From a bacterium (lineage in GTDB: Bacteria > Babelota > Babeliae > Babelales > JABJEI01): a stretch of DNA of 64,000 nucleotides. Of this stretch, positions 49,814 to 58,112 are shown piece after piece; the first letter of the stretch is position 1, and every line of letters starts with the position of its first letter. The position numbers and the translations under genes were made by a program. The notes below the pieces were generated by a model, which made no database searches, was not told the DNA's origin, and saw only the letters and a list, made by a program, of their open reading frames with translations. Location of the stretch: NCBI GenBank assembly GCA_018663245.1, contig JABJEI010000012.1, positions 29,969 to 93,968 of the forward strand, in the 5' to 3' direction.

Positions 49814-51985
49814 ATGGAACAAATTTCAGGAACAATTCATAAGTTTCTGTTCCAGAGCCCAGACACCGGTTTCGGCGTATTGGTATTGACGATTTCTGCC
49901 GCGGACTCAACTATTGTTCGCGGCTTTTTCCATGGCGTGCAATCTGGTGAATCAATCACCATACAAGGCGCCTGGGTGGTTCATCCAAAATTTGGTAAAC
50001 AATTTGAAGCCTCAGGCTACTCCGTTGAACTTCCAACCTCCCCATCTGCCCTAGTAAAGTACCTTGGATCTGGCCTTATTAAAGGCATCGGCAAGGTCTA
50101 TGCACAAAAGCTGGTAGACCACTTTGGTACCGACATCTTAGAGGTGATCGACAAAGAACCAGACCGCCTAAAGCTAGTTTCTGGAATTGGACAGCAACGA
50201 GTCGCAACCATCGTAGAAAGTTGGAAAGACCAGCGAGAAGTCTCTTCGATCATGGTATTCTTGCAAGACAAAGGTATTTCACCCGCGTACGCCACCAAAA
50301 TATTTAAAGTGTACGGAATGGAAGCCAGAGCAATTTTGCAAGAAAACCCGTATCGGCTTTGCCAAGATGTCTGGGGTATAGGCTTTAAAATAGCTGACGA
50401 AATTGCACAAAACATGGGCCTAGAACCAGATTCAATTAAACGATTTGAAGCCGGTATCGACCATTCATTAACTGTAAACGCAAGCTACGGCCACCTTTAC
50501 ATGCTCCTTGAAGAGCTTCGAAGAGCAACCTGCACCTTGCTTGAACTTTCTTTAGCGCAACACAACTCAACACTCAGGCGAGCTCTACACAACCTGTATG
50601 AACAAAAAAAGATCTGTTTGATCTCCAATAATGATAAACATTACGTTACCAGAGCGCAGTATTACTACACTGAGTTTGGCTTAGCACAACGAATTCTTAA
50701 GCAGCTGGAAGAGCCAAGCAAACACAGTTTTGATCTGGACAAAATTTATCGCTCGATACAAAGCTCTGGACAGGGTGATCTGCAGTTAAATCAAGATCAG
50801 CAGCGCGGAATCATGGCCTGTTTACAAAACAAAGTGACCGTCATTACCGGCGGACCAGGAACAGGCAAAACTACGCTTATCAAACAGCTTCTAAAAGTTC
50901 TTGATGAATACCACATCCGTTACAAGCTGGCAGCACCCACGGGTAGAGCTGCAAAGCGAATAACCCAAAGCTCTGGACGCCAAGCTGTCACGGTACACCG
51001 TTTACTGGGCTTCGACGTTGGCACGATGCGCTTTACTCGGGACGAGAGTAACGCCCTTGAAACCGACTTTGTCATCATCGATGAGTCATCCATGATTGAC
51101 GTTTTTTTGGCAAATGGAATAGTTAAAGCTCTCCCTTACGATGCACACATCATTTTTATTGGTGATGTTGACCAGCTTCCATCAGTTGGCCCTGGCAACA
51201 TTTTGCATGACCTGTTAACAAGCAAAATCGCCGGATCGGTTCGCCTAGAACATATATTCCGACAAGCCGATGACAGCATGATTGTTCTAAATGCTCATCG
51301 AGTAAACCAAGGTGAGTTCCCAACCAGCAAGCTAGAAGGCAAAAAAGACTTTTTCTTCATCAAAGAAGACCTCCCAGAGCGGTTGCCCGAACATTTAACC
51401 AAGATTTACCGCCAAACATTGCCACGCTTCTTGATAAGTCCTGACAATGCTATTGTGCTATCGCCCATGAATCGTGGAGCTGCTGGAGCGCACAAGCTGA
51501 ACGGCGATCTGCAAACACTCCTAAATCCAGACGAAAACGGTGACACCGTCCAACGACTGGGCACTACGTTCAAAGAGGGTGATAAGGTGATGCACATCAG
51601 GAACAATTACGATAAAAAGGTGTTCAATGGAGACATTGGAATAATTGAAAGTATCGACAAGCAAGACAAGAAACTTCTTGTACATTACGGCAATCGAATG
51701 GTCCCGTATGAATTTAGCGAAGTTGATGAACTGGTCCTTGCTTACGCAATCTCAATTCACAAAAGTCAGGGCTCAGAGTACGACGCTGTAATCATACCGA
51801 TGTTTTCGCAGCACTTCACACTCCTACAACGCAACCTGCTTTACACAGCACTCACACGCGCAAAAAAACTGTGCGTTCTGATCGGCCAAACAAAAGCTAT
51901 AGCAATGGCAATAAAAAACACTAAGGGCAGCACTAGGACTACGTTTTTGTCGCAGTTCCTGACAACCGACCTTGTTTGCCGCTAA
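49814..51985 (+). CDS. recD2: RecD2-like ATP-dependent DNA helicase
   Basis: VITGGPGTGKTTLIKQLLKVLDE; DFVIIDESSMID; GDVDQLPSVGPGNIL; LAYAISIHKSQGSEYDAVIIP. Confidence 0.94.
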   Translation: MEQISGTIHKFLFQSPDTGFGVLVLTISAADSTIVRGFFHGVQSGESITIQGAWVVHPKFGKQFEASGYSVELPTSPSALVKYLGSGLIKGIGKVYAQKLVDHFGTDILEVIDKEPDRLKLVSGIGQQRVATIVESWKDQREVSSIMVFLQDKGISPAYATKIFKVYGMEARAILQENPYRLCQDVWGIGFKIADEIAQNMGLEPDSIKRFEAGIDHSLTVNASYGHLYMLLEELRRATCTLLELSLAQHNSTLRRALHNLYEQKKICLISNNDKHYVTRAQYYYTEFGLAQRILKQLEEPSKHSFDLDKIYRSIQSSGQGDLQLNQDQQRGIMACLQNKVTVITGGPGTGKTTLIKQLLKVLDEYHIRYKLAAPTGRAAKRITQSSGRQAVTVHRLLGFDVGTMRFTRDESNALETDFVIIDESSMIDVFLANGIVKALPYDAHIIFIGDVDQLPSVGPGNILHDLLTSKIAGSVRLEHIFRQADDSMIVLNAHRVNQGEFPTSKLEGKKDFFFIKEDLPERLPEHLTKIYRQTLPRFLISPDNAIVLSPMNRGAAGAHKLNGDLQTLLNPDENGDTVQRLGTTFKEGDKVMHIRNNYDKKVFNGDIGIIESIDKQDKKLLVHYGNRMVPYEFSEVDELVLAYAISIHKSQGSEYDAVIIPMFSQHFTLLQRNLLYTALTRAKKLCVLIGQTKAIAMAIKNTKGSTRTTFLSQFLTTDLVCR

Positions 51986-52062
51986 TCAAATAAATTTTTC
52001 ATGAAAAAGGGCAAGCTTTTATACTCACCCCGTCATAGCCTGTAAATACATTTACGTAGCTA

Positions 52063-52410
52063 TTATTCTCTTCCAAGCAGCTCTTCTATCGAGCGACCTA
52101 AAAGATCTTCAAGCATTAACATTGCTTCTCTGAACTCGTCTACCACAGGCCCTATCTCTTTTTTTAGCCTGGGAGAAAGACTTTCTCCTAGAGAGCCATC
52201 TAATACCTCTCTCACATTGCATCTAAACATTTCTTCAAAGTCACAAATGCCCGTTTCAAGGTCGTCAATATCAATCCCGTAAAGCTCCATCTCGGCTTCT
52301 GTTAGCCTGCCATGAATATCGCGATCGCAAAGTGTGTTATCATGCGAAACTGAAGAACCAGTTGAGGCCAACGCTATAGTTGATAGCCCGATTAGTAGTA
52401 GACGCTTCAT
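52063..52410 (-). CDS. small secreted hypothetical protein (duplicate copy 1)
   Basis: MKRLLLIGLSTIALASTGSS leader; paralogue of 52641..52973. Confidence 0.65.
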   Translation of the reverse strand: MKRLLLIGLSTIALASTGSSVSHDNTLCDRDIHGRLTEAEMELYGIDIDDLETGICDFEEMFRCNVREVLDGSLGESLSPRLKKEIGPVVDEFREAMLMLEDLLGRSIEELLGRE

Positions 52411-52508
52411 GCTTATGCCTAATTTTACATATAAAAAAAATTTACTGTCTTGTTAAAAAGTATATAAAATTTCTTAATCTCTAACAAATCTATCACACCG
52501 ATAAAAAT

Positions 52509-52574
52509 ACTAAGGTAAGCACAAGAACTACGCTTTTGTCGCAGCTCCTTACAGCCGACCTTGTTTGCCAATAA
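52509..52574 (+). pseudogene. duplicated remnant of the recD2 3' end
   Basis: in-frame TKVSTRTTLLSQLLTADLVCQ* matches recD2 C-terminus TKGSTRTTFLSQFLTTDLVCR*. Confidence 0.9.
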
Positions 52575-52640
52575 TCAAATAAATTTTGCATGAAAAAGGG
52601 CAGGCTTTAAAACCCACCCAACTCGTAGCCTGCAAATAAA

Positions 52641-52973
52641 TTAAGGCCGATTAAGATAGTAGGAGCACAACTCTTCAAACGAGCAGCCTAACTCATCTTC
52701 CATCGAATGAAGATCCTTTTCCAGACCGTCAAGAGAATACTGGAGTTCCACTTTTTGATAATAAGATAATGTTGTTCCGACTAAGTCTTCAACATCTTGC
52801 CCAAAACAATCTTCAATTTTGCGTCCAAACAGACCTTCAAGCGTACTAATATCTTCAATGAGAGTGCGAACCATAGGCTCGAATACTCTTAGCATTGGCT
52901 TTGTTGGTAGCTCTGCGCGACCAGCTGTAACCAACGCCATAGTTGATAGCCCGATTAATAGCAGGCGTTTCAT
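52641..52973 (-). CDS. small secreted hypothetical protein (duplicate copy 2)
   Basis: MKRLLLIGLSTMALVTAGRA leader; paralogue of 52063..52410. Confidence 0.65.
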   Translation of the reverse strand: MKRLLLIGLSTMALVTAGRAELPTKPMLRVFEPMVRTLIEDISTLEGLFGRKIEDCFGQDVEDLVGTTLSYYQKVELQYSLDGLEKDLHSMEDELGCSFEELCSYYLNRP

Positions 52974-53157
52974 ACTTATACCTCATTTTTACATATAAAA
53001 ATAAATTTACTGTCTCGGTAAGAAGTATATGATATTTATGCAAAAATAACAAATCGACAATTTAAAAAAACACAGTTAAAACACCCACCCTGACGACGAA
53101 ACAAAAAATGTGTAAACTTAAATAACTGTTAGGCTATACACACAAAACGGAGTTGGT

Positions 53158-53880
53158 ATGCCATTATTATTTGTACCAAGACCTGGGCGAGCGATTCTGC
53201 GAGCACTACTTGCGTGTGCGATCATCTTCAACACAACCGCAATCCTTACTCGACCTACAAAATCAATGGTGATAATGCTTGACCCAGCAGGGGATGCGCA
53301 GCACACGGGGCGGCTGATTGATGACTCATTCGAGCGTGGCATAGCACTGCAATGCGCTGAAGAACTTAAGCTGAAAATCGAGTCTATTACAAACAACACT
53401 CGCGTTATTCTGACCCGCTTCCCGGGCGAAACTCTTGAACCTCTGCAAAGCGCCGAATTCTCTAACCGAATGCAAGCAGACCTGTTCATAAGCCTACACC
53501 TATATCAAGAAGTCGAAGACGCACCTAGGTTGTCGATATTTGCCTTCTCATACGACCCAATGACAAGCTTCATGCACCGAAACCTTAAACGCCTTACACT
53601 GCTCCCGTACGACCAAGCCTATCAACGTTCACGAGCAACAACACAACGCTACACAGAGCTGTTTAAAAAGGCCGTACAAACCAGCTCACAGCAACCATTA
53701 CGTGCCATTCAAGGTCCATACAGTTTTCCATTCAAACCACTGATCGGAGTTGAAGCTCCATCTTTTTCTCTAGAGTTGGGAATTGCTCACAAAGACAGTT
53801 GGAGAAGTGTAGTTGGAGTACTAGCAAATGGTGTTGCAAAAATTGCAGATAAATACCAGAACAACAGAAGCGTACAATGA
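53158..53880 (+). CDS. N-acetylmuramoyl-L-alanine amidase-like (Amidase_3), atypical first Zn motif
   Basis: VIMLDPAGDAQHTGRLIDDSFERGIALQCAEELK; TRVILTRFPGE; RMQADLFISLHLYQ; PSFSLELGIAH. Confidence 0.8.
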   Translation: MPLLFVPRPGRAILRALLACAIIFNTTAILTRPTKSMVIMLDPAGDAQHTGRLIDDSFERGIALQCAEELKLKIESITNNTRVILTRFPGETLEPLQSAEFSNRMQADLFISLHLYQEVEDAPRLSIFAFSYDPMTSFMHRNLKRLTLLPYDQAYQRSRATTQRYTELFKKAVQTSSQQPLRAIQGPYSFPFKPLIGVEAPSFSLELGIAHKDSWRSVVGVLANGVAKIADKYQNNRSVQ

Positions 53881-54437
53881 TAAATCGCATACGCAAGCCA
53901 CTAATCACACTTCTAGCATTTTTTTGTTTTGGCACGATTATGTATGCCTGGTACCACGGTATAATCCTAATCCGCTTACGACGACACCAGACAGAACAAC
54001 CAGGATTTGCAGCCCAACAAGCTGCCATCACCAAACACAAGGTAAAGATGCATTACTGGCATCAAGAGCGTTGGATGAACGAGCAAAGCTCAATAATATG
54101 GTACAAAAATAAACGCTCAGACAACATCGCCCACCTGATACAGGCCTGGTTCACTCTGCTCGAAGAAGACAACATAATCGCAAGACGTGTAAGCGTGCAG
54201 TCATGCGCATTGTCTGGGTCAGGTAAGGTCGCCTACGCATCGTTTGACCGTAGCCCCTTTGGCGAACAAGACGCTATCTTTGCAAAATGGCTCTTGATCG
54301 AAGGTCTACTAAAAACATTGCATGCAAATCAGGTCGGTATTACCCACATACACCTATTATGCCACAACCAGCCGATCAAAGATTATCATATCGACTTCAA
54401 TAATCCATGGCCCGTTTCTGGCTTTGCAAAGCACTGA
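53877..54437 (+). CDS. hypothetical membrane-anchored protein
   Basis: overlaps amidase stop (ATGA); N-terminal TM PLITLLAFFCFGTIMYAWYHGI. Confidence 0.6.
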   Translation: MINRIRKPLITLLAFFCFGTIMYAWYHGIILIRLRRHQTEQPGFAAQQAAITKHKVKMHYWHQERWMNEQSSIIWYKNKRSDNIAHLIQAWFTLLEEDNIIARRVSVQSCALSGSGKVAYASFDRSPFGEQDAIFAKWLLIEGLLKTLHANQVGITHIHLLCHNQPIKDYHIDFNNPWPVSGFAKH

Positions 54438-54844
54438 ACTCGCTCAACCTGAATAAGAGCATTCTTAAAAAGTTCTGTTGAATCACCCAAGCGATACTCA
54501 TTCTGATAAAAAACTTTTACAACACCACCCAAATTTATAAGACGCTTTGCGCACATAACGCATGGCAGCATAGTTACAAAAATAAATTTTGGGAGAGCTC
54601 GAGGAGCATCGCAGTTGATAACCGCATTTTCCTCTGAATGCAGGCAACCACAGTTACCTTGCTCTGCACGGTCGCATTGATTGGGTAACCCGGTTGCATT
54701 GCCGTTGTAGCCAACAGCCAACACCTTACGAAAGTCTATGCTGGTCATCACGGTGCCAACACGCGCTCTGCTGCAAGTTGACCGTCGCGCTAGTTGATAA
54801 GCAAGACCCATGTAAATGTACTCAAATGAAGGACGTCCATTCAT
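54386..54844 (-). CDS. deoxycytidylate (dCMP) deaminase
   Basis: SRARVGTVMTSIDFRKVLAVGYNGNATGLPNQCD; CLHSEENAV; MLPCVMCAKRLI; start at MNGRPSF. Confidence 0.9.
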   Translation of the reverse strand: MNGRPSFEYIYMGLAYQLARRSTCSRARVGTVMTSIDFRKVLAVGYNGNATGLPNQCDRAEQGNCGCLHSEENAVINCDAPRALPKFIFVTMLPCVMCAKRLINLGGVVKVFYQNEYRLGDSTELFKNALIQVERVQCFAKPETGHGLLKSI

Positions 54845-55038
54845 CACAACTCTCCTTTTAAAAAAACCGTTGATTGTTGTACCTTTGCGCGCCAGTCTAA
54901 CACAACAATACGATCGCAAACACATATCTATTGCGCCTTATGCAACGCAAGTACAGATTGACATTTTTTGTTATTTGTATACCATAAAATTATAGAAAAT
55001 TATTCTGTTGGAGAGTCGTAAATAAGGATAAATTTATT

Positions 55039-57171
55039 ATGAAAACGTTACGTACAATTGGTATATTCGTTACTATTGCTACGGCAATGACGGCCTGCGC
55101 TTTAGCTGCACCTTATATTGCAAAAACCCTAAACACGAGTCCTGCCGTGCCAGCTTACAAGCCATTCGACCCAACCAAAACTAAAACGCTTGATGACATT
55201 CAAACACTCTTTGATGTAACCCCAGAGATCATTGAAGGTCGCGCTCAGGCAACAGTTGATCTGTCCGCACAAAAAGTTGCTGCAATACTAGCAATGCCCG
55301 CTAAAGATCGTACATTCCAAAATACATTTCAAGAACTGGATGCGGCCGAAGAGCTCTTGTACATGAACATAGATTTCGTGACAATTTTCAGCTTCACTAA
55401 TTCAAACAAAGACATTCGCGATGCCGCAGATAAGGCAAAGCTAATGTTCAAAAAAGCCCGTATAGATATGATCAAGGGAAGCCCCGAGATGTACGAAGCT
55501 TGTTCTCAAGCAAGCAAGCATATCGACAGATCATCGCTGAACGAAGTTGAACTGCGCTACATGGATCACATCATGGCACGCTTTGCAAAAACAGGTATGC
55601 ACCTTGACCCAGCCACTAAACAAGAAATTAAAGAGAAATTGGCCAAAATTGACTCTTTGTCCGTAAAATTTGGCGAGAACATTGCGCAAGACAGCGCAGC
55701 TCGACATATCACCATAAGCCCGAACGAACTTCCTGGCCTTGAGCAAGAGTTCATTGATGCCCTAGAAAAAACCGATGACGGACAATGCATCATAGGAGTT
55801 GACTATCCAACCTATGTGCCAGTCATAACCACCTGCGAAAACGAGAATACTAGAAAGCTACTCTGGAAACAGTTTGGCAACCGTGGATACCCAGCCAACG
55901 AGGCAGTACTCAAAGAGCTAATTAAAGTTCGTGATCAAGTTGCACACCTGTTGGGTTACCCGAGCTATGCACATAGCCAGCTCAACTATCTCATGGTAAA
56001 AAATCCAGAAACAGCTAACAACTTTTTAGATGATCTGTTAGTTAAAGCATCTAAGAAGCAAAAAGAAGAATTTACAGAAATTTGCGAATGCCTTCATCCG
56101 TCAATCTCATTAACTGAAGATGGAAAACTGAAGCCATGGGACTCTCCTTTTGCAACAACCTGGTATCGCAAACAAAAGTTTGAAATTGATGAAGAGCAAA
56201 TTTCTAAATATTTCCCGTTCGAACATACAATCGAAGCATTGCTACACATCTACGAGCAGTTCCTTGATCTAGAAATAACACAAGTTACATGTCCCAAACT
56301 ATGGGACGATAGTGTACGAATGTTTGAGATTCGCTCAAACCAGGACCAACATCTAATGGGTCGTGTAATACTCGACCCGTTCCCTCGTCCAGGCAAATAT
56401 ACTCACGGTTGCCATTGTGGAGCCATCCAAGCAGTAACAAAACCAGATGGAACGTACCAACCAGCACTTTCATGCCTTATAACAAATTTTAATAAGCCAA
56501 CAGCTGGTCACCCAGCTCTATTGAGACGTGGACAGGTAACAACCTTTTTCCATGAGTTTGGCCATGCATTGCATCATATTTGTGGAAGTTCACAATTCTG
56601 TAAATTATCTGGCACATCAACCGTCCGTGACTTTGTAGAGATGCCCTCGCAAATGCTAGAAGAATGGCTCTCTGATCCTAAAATTCTTAAGATGGTCAGC
56701 AAGCATTACCAAACGGGCCAAAGCCTCCCAGACCATATAATAGAAAAAATAATGGCCGGAAAAACCGCAACTTACGGTACTTTTGTTGCAAGGCAAATTG
56801 GCCTGTCAAAATTTGCACTCTGGTGCTTCCTGGAAGGCGAAAACAAAGAACCATCCGAACTTAACAAAAAATTAAACACGCTCATTTCTCCACACGTAGC
56901 ACATCAACCAGGCGCAACTCATTTTTATGCTTCATTCGGGCACTTAGAAGGGTATGGAGCAGCTTACTACGGCTACCTCTGGTCCCGTGCATTTGCTCTG
57001 GATATGTTTGATAAAATCAAAAGCGTTGGCTTGCTGAACCCAGAAATTGGACGCGTTTACCGTGACCAGGTTATCGGGAAAGGCGCAACTGTGGATGCAA
57101 ATATTCTGATTGAGCAGTTCCTTGGTAGAAAACCTACACTTTATGCATTCCTAAAAAATGGTGGCTTATAG
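55039..57171 (+). CDS. M3-family zinc oligopeptidase with signal peptide
   Basis: TTFFHEFGHALHHICG; signal-like MKTLRTIGIFVTIATAMTACALA. Confidence 0.92.
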   Translation: MKTLRTIGIFVTIATAMTACALAAPYIAKTLNTSPAVPAYKPFDPTKTKTLDDIQTLFDVTPEIIEGRAQATVDLSAQKVAAILAMPAKDRTFQNTFQELDAAEELLYMNIDFVTIFSFTNSNKDIRDAADKAKLMFKKARIDMIKGSPEMYEACSQASKHIDRSSLNEVELRYMDHIMARFAKTGMHLDPATKQEIKEKLAKIDSLSVKFGENIAQDSAARHITISPNELPGLEQEFIDALEKTDDGQCIIGVDYPTYVPVITTCENENTRKLLWKQFGNRGYPANEAVLKELIKVRDQVAHLLGYPSYAHSQLNYLMVKNPETANNFLDDLLVKASKKQKEEFTEICECLHPSISLTEDGKLKPWDSPFATTWYRKQKFEIDEEQISKYFPFEHTIEALLHIYEQFLDLEITQVTCPKLWDDSVRMFEIRSNQDQHLMGRVILDPFPRPGKYTHGCHCGAIQAVTKPDGTYQPALSCLITNFNKPTAGHPALLRRGQVTTFFHEFGHALHHICGSSQFCKLSGTSTVRDFVEMPSQMLEEWLSDPKILKMVSKHYQTGQSLPDHIIEKIMAGKTATYGTFVARQIGLSKFALWCFLEGENKEPSELNKKLNTLISPHVAHQPGATHFYASFGHLEGYGAAYYGYLWSRAFALDMFDKIKSVGLLNPEIGRVYRDQVIGKGATVDANILIEQFLGRKPTLYAFLKNGGL

Positions 57172-57251
57172 GCATCAATGCGCATATTAGCTACAAATCA
57201 CTTGCCTTGACATGAAAAGTATGAGTAACATGAACGCGTTATTTAATTGTC

Positions 57252-57452
57252 TTGTTAATTCAAAAGGGATACACAATGAAAAATCATCAAATGTGGTCAG
57301 TAGTATGTACACTTGCTGGTGCCGCCATTCTTGCCGATCACTTTAAAATAGTACACAACGTTTGGAGCATCGCTCTACCATTGCTTGGAGCTTTCCTTCT
57401 ATTCAAAGGTGTAATGGGGCTTATGGGCAAGAACTGTTGCCCAATAAAATAA
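57252..57452 (+). CDS. small two-TM membrane protein (tandem family member 1)
   Basis: TLAGAAILADHFKIVHNVWSIALPLLGAFLLFKGVMGL; start likely at MKNHQMW. Confidence 0.6.
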   Translation: MLIQKGYTMKNHQMWSVVCTLAGAAILADHFKIVHNVWSIALPLLGAFLLFKGVMGLMGKNCCPIK

Positions 57453-57574
57453 ATTTGCCACATTTAATGTTGGACGATGTATATTACTTACAGTGAATAC
57501 GTCGTCCAATTTTTTTGCCCTATCCATCTACGCTAAAAGCGTTGTCACGATAAGGAAAACTACAAAGGCAAACT

Positions 57575-57763
57575 TTGATGAATATGAGAAGAAAAAAAAC
57601 TATGAAGCAAAACAACATTGCCTCACTTGTCTGGATAGCTATGGGTGGAATTATACTTGCTCATCACTTTGGCTACATTTCAGACCTATGGCCACACTTC
57701 ATTGTTGTTTTTGCGGCCTTAATGATAGCCAAAGGCCTACTAGGACTTACACATAACTCATAA
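57575..57763 (+). CDS. small two-TM membrane protein (tandem family member 2)
   Basis: WIAMGGIILAHHFGYISDLWPHFIVVFAALMIAKGLLGL. Confidence 0.6.
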   Translation: MMNMRRKKTMKQNNIASLVWIAMGGIILAHHFGYISDLWPHFIVVFAALMIAKGLLGLTHNS

Positions 57764-57847
57764 ATAGTCGGTAGTCTGTACTTTTATTTCGGCAGTAGCT
57801 ACACTTTCTGCATAGTACCAAATAACAGAAACGGGAGACTGAATATA

Positions 57848-58096
57848 ATGGAAAATTCCTCACAACAAAGCGACTTCAAATACAAACTCAAAGGTTTTTT
57901 GTACATTTTTGCAGGAATCGTTTTGCTTCTTGATCGCATGCATTTACTACAAGATATCGTGCACTATCTCATACTTATCGGCGGACTGTTCCTGATCAGC
58001 TATGGTGTAATTATTACACGTCTTTACAAAGTGATCGGTAAGCTGATTTGGAAAAAAAGCGAACCTAAGCCTGATCAACCAATCGAAAACGAATAA
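57848..58096 (+). CDS. small two-TM membrane protein (tandem family member 3)
   Basis: YIFAGIVLLLDRMHLLQDIVHYLILIGGLFLISYGV. Confidence 0.6.
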   Translation: MENSSQQSDFKYKLKGFLYIFAGIVLLLDRMHLLQDIVHYLILIGGLFLISYGVIITRLYKVIGKLIWKKSEPKPDQPIENE

Positions 58097-58112
58097 TCCG
58101 TAAACATAACTG

